DNA of 64,000 bases from Clostridium aceticum (GTDB lineage Bacteria; Bacillota; Clostridia; Peptostreptococcales; Natronincolaceae). Positions 8,341 through 16,433 of the stretch are shown piece by piece. Under the pieces are notes generated by a model, which did no database searches, was not told the origin of the DNA, and saw only the letters and a list, made by a program, of their open reading frames with translations. Location: positions 3,153,418 to 3,217,417 of the forward strand of contig NZ_CP009687.1 of assembly GCF_001042715.1 (NCBI RefSeq), given 5' to 3'. Every line of letters starts with the position of its first letter. Positions within the stretch are counted from its first letter, which is position 1. The position numbers were made by a program, and so were the translations under genes.

Positions 8341-8366
8341 CATTGGCTTAAGTTAACACTAATGAT
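8341..8366. repeat. Solo end of dispersed repeat family
   Basis: CATTGGCTTAAGTTAACACTAATGAT matches the right ends of the repeats at 11032-11197 and 54404-54520 (GGCTTAAGTTAATGCTAATGAT type). Only the end is present. Confidence 0.45.
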
Positions 8367-8474
8367 TTAAAAATTTAACTATATTTCTTACGGAAAGAAA
8401 TAAACATGACATAATATATCTCCTAAGAAAACTAGAATCTATTTATCTTTTTATTCGCTGAGAAAAAATAAAGA

Positions 8475-8508
8475 AAGGACGATGAGCATATCCTAACTCA
8501 ACGTCCTT
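8475..8508 (-). terminator. Terminator of ABC exporter operon
   Basis: AAGGACG/CGTCCTT stem with an inner TGAG/CTCA helix. Read leftward it is followed by TCTTTATTTTTTC, and it lies 39 bases past the permease stop. Confidence 0.75.
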
Positions 8509-8546
8509 AAAGTATGAAACTTTTCCAGTGATTTAATTTTCTATCG

Positions 8547-10148
8547 TTATAATTCTATGCTATCAAACCTTTCTTTATATCTTCCAAACAAAAAGTAGCT
8601 TGCAACAACATAAAGAATAAGAAATAATACGCTGCTGCCTAATATCATTACACTTGCTCCTAAGTCAGGTATGATTAGATACAGAAGATACAGTACTCCT
8701 CCTACCACAATCTTTATTAAAAGGGAAAATATTACATTAAAATTATTCTTCACTGCTGCAGTTGGGCTGGTCCAATTCAGCATAGGTCTCTGTATATTTA
8801 TTATGATATCAATAGTGGAAAAAAATAAGGTTGCAGAAATACAAAATGCTGCCGCTATAAGTAGCATAGTATATGTTACTGGTAAATAAATAGCCCCTAT
8901 TATAGCAAGGGTTATTGAACCTACCAACGATAATATTAGCATTGCATAAATCCTATATTTTATATTATCTCCCGTACTAATCGGTAAAACCTTCGTTTCC
9001 CAAAAGGCTTTTCCCTCCCGACTAATTACCGTGGCTGAGAGACTTCCAACAATAGCTGGAGCCGTTATTACTGCTGTATAAATGTAGATTAGATAAGGGG
9101 CCAACATAGGAGAGTTAAATAACTCTGATGTGACTTCTCCAGTAAAGGACATAATCACAAACATTAAAACGGGTATAAACATGGTCAGTACTGTATTTAG
9201 AAAAAAGACAGGGTTGCTGAATATAACCCCTATATGCCGCTTAATCATTTGTACTCTCTTACTTCTAACTTTATAATAAATTTTGCCCTTTTCTACTAAT
9301 CCCCCTCCCTCTTGATTAAAGGCCATTAAGCCTTTAGTATACAATAAGCTAGAAACTAGTTTAAGAATAAAGATGAAAACCAAATTAACAAGAATGAAAA
9401 ATCCTCCATTGGCTAATGAACCTTGAACCATTTTTGTTAACCAAATACTTGGAGGAAAACTTCGTCCTAACAATCGCAGTAGACCATCTTCTTGAAGCAA
9501 AAGACTAGACAAAGCTTCAGGATCCATTTCAATTCTTGTTAAGGCCATTTGTAGATATATGATGGCTGCCAGCAACAAAAGATTTCCAACCATAACCATC
9601 ATATTTCTTTTGTTACCACCTCCTATGAGGGACATCAAAGGAATAACGATTAATGCAGATAATATCATCGGCAGCAGTGGTGATAGAAGTAAGGCTATCA
9701 ACCCTGTCACCAAGCTGACTAACTGAAGTCCCCCTTTTGTACTATAAACGATTACTGAGGTTCCAAAGAAAAAACATCCAATTGCTAAAAGGTAGAGGTA
9801 AACAGTTGTAAGTTTGGAAAATACAATAATATCGCTCCTTACAGGTAAAGTAGCTAAAAACCTTAAATCCTTTGCATAAAAAAATGTTGAAATAATTAAG
9901 GGAATACCTGCAAAGAACATCATCATCACATTACCTATATACATATAAGTAATGGTGAGTTCCGAAAAACCAATACTATAAAAGATATCATACATTCTAT
10001 TTACTAGTTGTAGTGCTGGAAAAATCAAAAGGGCTGGTAATATTAAAATAATTATTTTAAACCACTTATTTTTTACATTTAAGTGCTGGACATATTTACT
10101 TAGAAAATCCTTTACTTGAATTTTGGTTAGTGCTATAAATTTATTCAT
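8547..10148 (-). CDS. ABC-2-type transporter permease (putative ABC exporter)
   Basis: 533-aa integral membrane protein with about 12 hydrophobic segments, matching the large putative ABC exporter permeases found beside single ATPase genes in Firmicutes. It has no lipobox, catalytic motif or extracellular domain. A cytoplasmic loop around residues 275-305 (YTKGLMAFNQEGGGLVEKGK) separates the two membrane halves. It overlaps the ATPase stop by 8 bases, so the two proteins are surely made together. Substrate is unknown; relatives are linked to peptide, lipid or drug export. No bacteriocin-like precursor is visible beside it. Confidence 0.8.
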   Translation of the reverse strand: MNKFIALTKIQVKDFLSKYVQHLNVKNKWFKIIILILPALLIFPALQLVNRMYDIFYSIGFSELTITYMYIGNVMMMFFAGIPLIISTFFYAKDLRFLATLPVRSDIIVFSKLTTVYLYLLAIGCFFFGTSVIVYSTKGGLQLVSLVTGLIALLLSPLLPMILSALIVIPLMSLIGGGNKRNMMVMVGNLLLLAAIIYLQMALTRIEMDPEALSSLLLQEDGLLRLLGRSFPPSIWLTKMVQGSLANGGFFILVNLVFIFILKLVSSLLYTKGLMAFNQEGGGLVEKGKIYYKVRSKRVQMIKRHIGVIFSNPVFFLNTVLTMFIPVLMFVIMSFTGEVTSELFNSPMLAPYLIYIYTAVITAPAIVGSLSATVISREGKAFWETKVLPISTGDNIKYRIYAMLILSLVGSITLAIIGAIYLPVTYTMLLIAAAFCISATLFFSTIDIIINIQRPMLNWTSPTAAVKNNFNVIFSLLIKIVVGGVLYLLYLIIPDLGASVMILGSSVLFLILYVVASYFLFGRYKERFDSIEL

Positions 10149-10860
10149 CCTTCGTCATCTCCAAGAACACTTCTTCCAGTGTAGCATCCTTGCTCTTTTT
10201 AATATTCTCCAGCACATCACAAGCTATAAGTTTTCCCTTATGAATCATTACCACTCTATGGCATAAATTTTCCACCACTTCCAAACCATGGGAAGAAAAA
10301 AATATTGTACCTCCCTTTTTGCAGTGTTCCTTCATTAAATCCTTTAAAATTCTAGCAGAATAGGGATCTAAACCTACTAAAGGTTCATCTAAAATAAATA
10401 AGTTCGGGTTTGGCAACAAAGCACCAGATATTAATAGCTTTTGTCTCATACCATGGGAATAAGAATTAACAGTTTGAGTAAGTGCATCATAGATCTGAAA
10501 TGCTTTAGTAAACTTCTCAATTCTATCTTTTCTATCCTTGATGGAAACTTCATAAATGTCTGCCATAAAGTTCAAATAGTCAATCCCCTTTATTGCATCA
10601 AATATTGTTGGATGGTCTGGTACAAAAGTAAAGTTCTTCTTCGCCTCAACAGGGGTCTTTGAAATGTCCAAGCCATTAATCTCTATACTACCCTCTGTTG
10701 GTGCAATCATTCCTGTAATCATTTTTATCGTAGTTGTTTTTCCTGCACCATTAGGCCCAATAAAGCCTATGATTTCCCCTTTTTTAATTTCCAACGAAAT
10801 ATCATCTACTGCCTTCTTTTTTTTGTCGTAGGTTTTTGATACATTTTTTAAAATCAACAT
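10141..10860 (-). CDS. ABC transporter ATP-binding protein (exporter type)
   Basis: 239-aa ATPase with Walker A GPNGAGKTTTIKM (about residues 36-48), a Q-loop region ending TFVPDHPTIFDAI, signature SHGMRQKL, Walker B LFILDEPLVGLD and SSHGLE in the H-loop. The signature SHGMRQ in place of SGGQRQ is typical of ABC-2 exporters. I chose the ATG at 10860 because AGAGGTGAG lies eight bases before it; an upstream in-frame ATG at 10878 lacks a ribosome site. It pairs with the membrane protein encoded immediately downstream. Confidence 0.86.
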   Translation of the reverse strand: MLILKNVSKTYDKKKKAVDDISLEIKKGEIIGFIGPNGAGKTTTIKMITGMIAPTEGSIEINGLDISKTPVEAKKNFTFVPDHPTIFDAIKGIDYLNFMADIYEVSIKDRKDRIEKFTKAFQIYDALTQTVNSYSHGMRQKLLISGALLPNPNLFILDEPLVGLDPYSARILKDLMKEHCKKGGTIFFSSHGLEVVENLCHRVVMIHKGKLIACDVLENIKKSKDATLEEVFLEMTKDE

Positions 10861-11031
10861 GCTTCTCACCTCTTTCATTCATTTTTTTCATACTAAAGTT
10901 TTTAATATCAATTCTACTGTATCAATTTAGTTTCGATAGTATTTTATAATATTATTTATATCTGATATATATATAATATAACAGATATAAATAATATATC
11001 AATACTTTTTATGAATTTTATTTATATTCCA

Positions 11032-11197
11032 TAGCGTTAATTTGACACAACTATTTTCAAAATCCTCTGGGATTGTCATCCTGAGGGTTAGGGAAGGATC
11101 GTGGAATAACGAAGATTTTTGCTAATACAAATATCCTTCTGCTCCGCTTTGTTCCCCTCAGGATGACAAATTATGGCTTAAGTTAATGCTAATGATA
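11032..11197. repeat. Dispersed palindromic repeat, copy 1
   Basis: About 166 bp in the 500-bp gap between two operons. Its ends read CGTTAATTTGACA and CTTAAGTTAATGCTAATGAT. The core has inverted TGTCATCCTGAGG and CCTCAGGATGACA arms. Related cores occur at 39911-39983, 41482-41568 and 54404-54520. It has no coding capacity. The rest of this gap (10861-11031) is extremely AT-rich and should contain the ABC-exporter promoter. Confidence 0.65.
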
Positions 11198-11289
11198 CTT
11201 TCCTTACACTTTATTAAAAGCTGTTAAAAAGCAAGAATGGTATTTTAGTGCTTAATGGGCGGAATGAATTTCCCTATTAACCAAACTAA

Positions 11290-11327
11290 AAGACCCCAAA
11301 TACTGCTATAGCAGCCTTTGGGGTCTT
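11290..11327 (-). terminator. Terminator of the NMT1-type ABC importer operon
   Basis: An 11-bp perfect stem, AAGACCCCAAA/TTTGGGGTCTT. Read leftward it is followed by TTAGTTTGG, and it lies 34 bases past the SBP stop. Confidence 0.8.
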
Positions 11328-11360
11328 AGTTATTTGATGTTTATTATTTTTTTATAGCAA

Positions 11361-12350
11361 CTATTCTATCACTGTGATTAAGCCTTCAATACTAATAGTT
11401 TTGTCCAACATACCATTTTCCTTTAAAAACTCTTGTGTAACTTTTAGCTCCTCAATATCTGAAGCTTTGATAGCAGGATCAAAGTCATACCATTCATACA
11501 TCATCTTTGCATCCTCTATAGTAAGTCCTGTTTCTTCTGCTGTTATTCTATAGGCTTCTTCTATATTGTTTTGTATAAACGCTAAACTTTCTTGATGAAC
11601 CTTAGCAAATCTCTTTACTAAGTCAGGATACTTACGTAAGAATTCTCCTCTTACAGCTACAACAATCGTTCCTTCTACTAAACCCTCACCTGTAGTAACA
11701 ATTTCAGCACCGCTTTTGATAGCTTGTAAAGCAGCTGGACCTGCTAAAAGGGCAGCATCTATACTACCATTCGTTAATGCAGATAAGGCACTAGGAATAT
11801 CCATAGCAATATATTCAATGTCATCTTCACTTAAATCATTGGTATCTAAGGCAGTTATTAGTAATTGATGCAATACAGTTCCCTTTGGCCCCCCTACCTT
11901 TTTACCTTCCAAATCTGCGGCAGTTTTTATTTCATCAGAGTTTGTTAAAATCATAAAGGCTTTCGGAGCCCGACTATAAACACTTATAATCTTAAGATCT
12001 ACACCATTGGCTGCTGCTAAGATAGCCGAAGTTCCTCCAACAGCATTTAAGAAATCTAATTCTCCTGCTGCCAATGCTTGAGTTTGTTCAGGCCCAGATG
12101 TAATTTCCAATAGATTTACTTCAATATTATCTTCACCAAATTCCTCCTCAAACAATCCTTGGTGTTTTTGTACAATAGATGGTACATTAAGAGGTGCTTT
12201 TACATAAGTAATATTAATTTTATCCACTACTTCTACTTCTGTATTGACCCCTGCTGGTTCTTTACTGCTGCATCCGCTTAAGAAAAATAATGCCATGAAA
12301 CTCATCATAATAATACTGATTACTCGCTGATTTTTTCTTAAAACTTTCAT
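11361..12350 (-). CDS. ABC substrate-binding lipoprotein, NMT1/SsuA-like
   Basis: 329-aa periplasmic-binding lipoprotein. The signal peptide (MKVLRKNQRVISIIMMSFMALFF) ends in lipobox LSGCSS near residue 27. The mature domain has family-typical segments: INITYVKAPLNVP, LAAGELDFLNAVGGTSAILAAANG and DLEGKKVGGPKGTVLHQLL. This fold binds nitrate, sulfonates, taurine or thiamine precursors; the sequence alone does not decide. It is last in an operon of H-cluster-like protein, permease, ATPase and SBP. A Fur-like box at the operon head makes an iron-linked substrate or function possible. Confidence 0.82.
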   Translation of the reverse strand: MKVLRKNQRVISIIMMSFMALFFLSGCSSKEPAGVNTEVEVVDKINITYVKAPLNVPSIVQKHQGLFEEEFGEDNIEVNLLEITSGPEQTQALAAGELDFLNAVGGTSAILAAANGVDLKIISVYSRAPKAFMILTNSDEIKTAADLEGKKVGGPKGTVLHQLLITALDTNDLSEDDIEYIAMDIPSALSALTNGSIDAALLAGPAALQAIKSGAEIVTTGEGLVEGTIVVAVRGEFLRKYPDLVKRFAKVHQESLAFIQNNIEEAYRITAEETGLTIEDAKMMYEWYDFDPAIKASDIEELKVTQEFLKENGMLDKTISIEGLITVIE

Positions 12351-12368
12351 TTGTTCGCCCCCCAGTAA

Positions 12369-13133
12369 TTATGTGTGTAATTTTTTTGTTTGACTTCCTG
12401 TAATGACATCAAGTATTTCTTCCTTGATGTTTACAAAATCTAAATTGTTACTCTGCCTTGGATAAGATAAAGGTACACAATGTTCCATGATCACCTGCCC
12501 TTCACTAAATACAATAATTTTTTCCCCCAGATAAACAGCCTCTTCCACATTATGTGTAACAAAAATAATTGTCTTTCCTTGCGAAAGAAATAATTTGACC
12601 ATTTCCTCTTGGAGGTTTTTTCTAGTAAAATAATCTAATGCCGCAAATGGTTCATCCATTAATATGATTTCTGGATTATAGCATAAAGTACGACCAACAG
12701 CAGTCCTTTGAGCCATTCCTCCAGAAATTTGTGAAGGATATGCATTTTTAAATTTTTCCAATCCCATGATATGTAAATACTTTTCTACAATCTCATCTAT
12801 TTCTCTTTTGTTTTTCATTTTAAATAGTGGAAATGCCATATTCTCCTTGACCGTTAACCAAGGCATTAATCGCGATTCTTGAAAAACTATACCAACTGGC
12901 TTTTTCCCTATCCTATTACCAGTATTCATAAAAGTAAACTCTATTTCCCCTCCCGACGGTTCTTCTAATCCACATAACAATCTTAAAAGAGTTGTTTTTC
13001 CACAACCACTTTTTCCAACAATTGTAGTAAAACTACCCTCAGGAATAAGTAAATTGGTGTCTTTTAATGCATGAATCGTTTGTGCACCTATTTTGTACTG
13101 TTTTCTTAAGTTGGATATCCTAACTCCAGCCAT
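12369..13133 (-). CDS. ABC importer ATP-binding protein, SsuB/TauB-like
   Basis: 254-aa ATPase with Walker A VGKSGCGKTTLLRLL (about residues 37-51), Q-loop VFQESRLMPWLTV, signature ISGGMAQRTAVGR and Walker B IILMDEPFAALD, followed by H-loop THN. The MPWLTV and DEPFAALD wording is characteristic of nitrate/taurine/sulfonate importers. I start at the ATG at 13133, preceded by AAGGAAGGTG; the GTG four codons earlier lies inside that ribosome site. It overlaps the permease gene by 14 bases. Confidence 0.85.
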   Translation of the reverse strand: MAGVRISNLRKQYKIGAQTIHALKDTNLLIPEGSFTTIVGKSGCGKTTLLRLLCGLEEPSGGEIEFTFMNTGNRIGKKPVGIVFQESRLMPWLTVKENMAFPLFKMKNKREIDEIVEKYLHIMGLEKFKNAYPSQISGGMAQRTAVGRTLCYNPEIILMDEPFAALDYFTRKNLQEEMVKLFLSQGKTIIFVTHNVEEAVYLGEKIIVFSEGQVIMEHCVPLSYPRQSNNLDFVNIKEEILDVITGSQTKKLHT

Positions 13134-13893
13134 GTTGTTGATCACCTTCCTTTAAGATTGTAAAGTATTGTGTTAACTTAAAAAACAAATAATCAATAGC
13201 TGAGCCTAATATTCCAATGGTTAAAATACCAACTATAACTACATCGGTACGAGAAAGTTGTTGAGCATCTAATATCATGTATCCTATACCAGAAGAGGCT
13301 GCCACCAACTCTGCTCCGATAAGAGCCCTCCAACTGTAACCAAGCCCTAATCTCATTCCAACGAAGATGTATGGTAGTGTAGCTGGTAGGATAATTTTAT
13401 AGAATTTTTCATAACTACTTAGTCCAAAGGATTCTCCTACCTCCAACAACTTTTTATCACAATGAAGAACCCCATTTAAAGTATTTAAAAAAATAGGAAA
13501 AAACGAGGCCAGTATAATAATTACTATTTTAGACATCTCTCCAATACCAAACCACAGTATCAGCATCGGTACAGTGGCTAGAGGAGGAACATGCCGAACA
13601 AATTCTAGTATAGGGTTAAAGTAATGAATCAGCTTAGTTTTCATTCCTAGCATAATTCCCAATGGAAAGGCTAAAAAGAAAGCCACTATAAAACCTATAA
13701 GTACTCTATTCAAACTTGCAACTATATGCTTAAATAGTGTTCCATTCTCCAAAAGTCTTATTGTTGACTGTAAAGTTCGCATAGGTGATGGAATAATGTA
13801 TGCATTCCATAGCTCTAATGCTGACCCTATCGTCCATATAAGTATGATCATGATTGGAATAAACCATCCTTTGATTTTTTTCAATAGTCTCAC
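13120..13893 (-). CDS. ABC importer permease, SsuC/TauC-like
   Basis: 257-aa membrane protein of the BPD permease family with about six helices. The EAA loop (VGESFGLSSYEKFYKIILPATLP) lies near residues 155-177, and WNAYIIPSPMRTLQSTIRLL near the N-terminus is typical of SsuC/TauC. The outermost possible start is the GTG at 13893, but a TTG three codons in (13884) has the better ribosome site (GGGGTGA, five bases). It couples the SBP and ATPase encoded downstream and follows the H-cluster-like gene by 11 bases. Confidence 0.83.
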   Translation of the reverse strand: MRLLKKIKGWFIPIMIILIWTIGSALELWNAYIIPSPMRTLQSTIRLLENGTLFKHIVASLNRVLIGFIVAFFLAFPLGIMLGMKTKLIHYFNPILEFVRHVPPLATVPMLILWFGIGEMSKIVIIILASFFPIFLNTLNGVLHCDKKLLEVGESFGLSSYEKFYKIILPATLPYIFVGMRLGLGYSWRALIGAELVAASSGIGYMILDAQQLSRTDVVIVGILTIGILGSAIDYLFFKLTQYFTILKEGDQQHGWS

Positions 13894-13904
13894 CCCATTA
13901 TTTT

Positions 13905-14555
13905 TTAAAGACCATCTCCATTATGACAGCCATCTTGACATAATAATAACTCGCACAACTCAATCTCTCTACAAATATCATTAGAGATAATATTTTTAAT
14001 CACATGCTCTATCTCCTCTTCCCCACTAGCTTTTTCCACCTTCATTGCTAAACTGTCAAAAAAACCAAGGGGAATAGGAGAAGCAGATAATTTTTCATCT
14101 ATCATTTTGTAATCAATATTCTTTTTAAATTGTTTCCAAGTTAGAAATTCCATCCCCTCACAAAAAACAGCTTCTCCAAAATCTACCAACTGAGTGCATG
14201 GCGTTACGATGGTCAAAGTTGCGGTTTTTGAGTCTTTTTTTATATGTTTTTCATACAATTCATGAGCACAGGCAATAAGAATTGGATCAATGGGTGCTAT
14301 TTTATCCAGTGCTTCAGGATATTTTTCTTTAATATATTGAATAATAGCAGGACATCTAGCATCTATTACTGGCTTATGTTTTGTACCTTGTATATATGCT
14401 TTGTATGCATTTCTTATCCTATCTGCTTGATTGCTGCAGGTAACAACAGTATATCCTTGATCTTCAATGTGTTTTAGTAACTTATAGTAGTCACTACCCA
14501 CTATGCTTTCTACTACTGGATTAAGCCAAACAAATTGTTTTTTGTGATTTCCCAT
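13905..14555 (-). CDS. Shortened [FeFe]-hydrogenase-like H-cluster-domain protein
   Basis: 216-aa protein whose motifs match, in order, the three cysteine motifs of the [FeFe]-hydrogenase catalytic domain: RCPAIIQYI (C68), TPCTQLVDFGE (C120) and LLCQDGCHNGDG (C206, C210). These align with TSCCP, MPCxxK and MACxxGCxxGGG, so all four ligands of the 4Fe-4S subcluster seem kept. The proton-transfer cysteine of TSCCP is Arg here, and the domain is far shorter than the usual 350 residues. It is therefore unlikely to be a hydrogenase. It may be an Fe-S sensor, carrier or scaffold for the ABC importer that follows. The start at 14555 has a GGGGGAAGG site. Confidence 0.65.
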   Translation of the reverse strand: MGNHKKQFVWLNPVVESIVGSDYYKLLKHIEDQGYTVVTCSNQADRIRNAYKAYIQGTKHKPVIDARCPAIIQYIKEKYPEALDKIAPIDPILIACAHELYEKHIKKDSKTATLTIVTPCTQLVDFGEAVFCEGMEFLTWKQFKKNIDYKMIDEKLSASPIPLGFFDSLAMKVEKASGEEEIEHVIKNIISNDICREIELCELLLCQDGCHNGDGL

Positions 14556-14632
14556 AAAAACCTTCCCCCATACACAGATATTTGCACACATTCATTCTAG
14601 CGAACCTTTTTATTGATTTAACTTCTTTTTTG

Positions 14633-14655
14633 TTAATGATTATCATAATCATTAA
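14633..14655. promoter_or_regulatory. Fur-box-like palindrome
   Basis: A 23-bp perfect palindrome: TTAATGATTAT, a central C, ATAATCATTAA. It closely matches the Fur consensus (GATAATGATWATCATTATC type). It lies 78 bases before the H-cluster-like start and implies iron control of the whole four-gene operon. Elsewhere in 14556-14970 is a weak hairpin (14709-14751) of unknown use. Confidence 0.75.
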
Positions 14656-14876
14656 TTTGTTATAATATTATCATATTTTTCTTTTTTTTACCATACTTTT
14701 TAAATTTCTTTTTCAACTTAAAAGAGCCTGTCAAGATGATGCTTATCATCTCAACCGACTCTTGTTTATACTATTACAGCCTAACTTCTATCCTCCTTCA
14801 TTAAATTTTAACAAATCTTTATAATTTGCTACACACCTCCTTGTGCATACTATGCTAGACTTATTAACAAACCTAT

Positions 14877-14906
14877 TTGTAAACAAACTCTATGAAATGA
14901 TATAAT
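14877..14906 (+). promoter_or_regulatory. Sigma-A-type promoter of dinB
   Basis: TTGTAA, an 18-base spacer and TATAAT (14901-14906), 64 bases before the dinB ATG. No obvious clostridial LexA box was recognised. Confidence 0.6.
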
Positions 14907-14970
14907 TTCATTGTAAAAGTATAGTAGTTTTTCAATAAAGTAACAAACTTCTACGAAAGGACTCATCGCT

Positions 14971-16173
14971 ATGAAGAAAGTAATATTTCTTGTTGATATG
15001 AACGCATTTTTTATATCCTGTGAGATGACTAGAAACCCTGAGCTTATTGGTATCCCTGCAGCAGTAGCAGGAGATCCTCAAAAACGCACAGGGATTATTT
15101 TGGCTGCCAACTATGAGGCAAGAAGTTTCGGGGTGAAAACCGCTATGGTACTTCACGAGGCTTTAAAGCTTTGCCCTGATATAAAACTGGTTCCACCTGA
15201 CCATCATTTCTATGCTGAAAAATCAAGGGAAGTTATGGATCTTCTATCTTCTTACACCCCTCTTATTGAACAGAACAGCATCGATGAAGCATGGCTGGAT
15301 ATGACAGGCTGCGAGAGACTTTTTGGAGAACCTATAGTATCGGCACAAAAAATTATGGATCATATACATAGTGCACTAGGGTTATGGTGCTCTATAGGGA
15401 TATCAGAAAATAAGTTTCTTGCCAAAATGGCTTCTGATATGAAAAAACCTTTAGGTATTACAGAGCTTTGGCAAAAAGATATTAAAGATAAACTGTGGCC
15501 TCTTCCTGCTAAGTCTATGCATGGTATTGGAAAGCAAACTGCTGAAAAACTTTCAAATATAGGTATTGAAACGATAGGGGATTTAGCTCTTTTAAATCCA
15601 GGGTTTCTTGTGAAAAAATTTGGGAAACTAGGTGGTGAGCTTCATAAAAAAGCTAATGGAATAGATCCTTCATCTGTAATATCTCATGCTAAAGATGAAG
15701 TAAAATCCATCGGTAAGTCTACGACACTTTCAGAGGATCTCTATGATATAGAAACTGCCAAAGTGGTATTGATGCAGCTTGCTGAGGAGGTAGGAATGAC
15801 TGCTCGTCAGTATAATAAAAAGGGATGTACTGTACAAATTACTATTAAGTATTCAGACTTTCAAACCATAACACGTCAAATGACTATACCACCTACTTAT
15901 TTAACGAAAGAAATTACATCTATTGGTATTCAACTTCTTAAACAGAACTGGAAGCCTTCCGCTCCTGTACGATTGCTTGGTATTAGTCTTAGTGGTTTTG
16001 ATAAAGATTGTAGATCAAATCAAATTTCACTGTTTGATTCACTTGATATAAATAGTTTTTCTAATAAAGAAGAGAATCTTGAAAAAACTATGGATAATCT
16101 GAGAAATAGGTATGGCATGTCTAAGATTAACAGGGCAACATTATTAAAAGCTGTTAAAAAACAAGAACCGTAA
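14971..16173 (+). CDS. dinB: DNA polymerase IV (Y-family)
   Basis: 400-aa translesion DNA polymerase. The catalytic palm begins with VDMNAFFISCE (metal-binding D9), continues with YEARSFGVKTAM and includes the active-site SIDEAWLDMTG (about residues 103-113). A helix-hairpin-helix thumb (MHGIGKQTAEKL, NIGIETIGDLALL) and a little-finger domain (about 235-350) follow. It copies past damaged bases with low fidelity. It carries no obvious beta-clamp motif except QISLFD near residue 350, which fits the QxxLF clamp-binding pattern well. It is a single gene flanked by oppositely oriented operons. Confidence 0.93.
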   Translation: MKKVIFLVDMNAFFISCEMTRNPELIGIPAAVAGDPQKRTGIILAANYEARSFGVKTAMVLHEALKLCPDIKLVPPDHHFYAEKSREVMDLLSSYTPLIEQNSIDEAWLDMTGCERLFGEPIVSAQKIMDHIHSALGLWCSIGISENKFLAKMASDMKKPLGITELWQKDIKDKLWPLPAKSMHGIGKQTAEKLSNIGIETIGDLALLNPGFLVKKFGKLGGELHKKANGIDPSSVISHAKDEVKSIGKSTTLSEDLYDIETAKVVLMQLAEEVGMTARQYNKKGCTVQITIKYSDFQTITRQMTIPPTYLTKEITSIGIQLLKQNWKPSAPVRLLGISLSGFDKDCRSNQISLFDSLDINSFSNKEENLEKTMDNLRNRYGMSKINRATLLKAVKKQEP

Positions 16174-16202
16174 AAAGCTACAAGTTTATAGAAAACAAAA
16201 GC

Positions 16203-16235
16203 CCACAAAGACTTCTATTTCACTAGTCTTTGTGG
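16203..16235. terminator. Terminator between dinB and gcvT-glyA
   Basis: An 11-bp perfect stem, CCACAAAGACT/AGTCTTTGTGG. Read leftward it is followed by GCTTTTGTTTTC, so it best ends the gcvT-glyA transcript; it could also stop dinB reads. Between it and 16434 there is a G/C-containing stretch but no further gene. Confidence 0.7.
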
Positions 16236-16433
16236 ACCTATAAAACAAATAGTATCAATCTGTCAGACTTATATGCTTTTGCCGCAACCAGCACACATGT
16301 TCATTACTTATCATCCCTATAGAGATCAAAATTACACCCTTTATATATCTCTGGAAATCCACACTACTGCTGTATTCAATCGCTAACCCCCTAAAACAAA
16401 GGGGCTGCAAAAGCAGGTTTGTAGTAAATTATC

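Noticed and set aside
13905-14555. Functional [FeFe]-hydrogenase
   Set aside because: Too short, proton-transfer Cys replaced, no accessory ferredoxin domains.
14709-14751. Riboswitch or terminator near the Fur box
   Set aside because: The hairpin pairs only partly and matches no riboswitch landmarks known to me.
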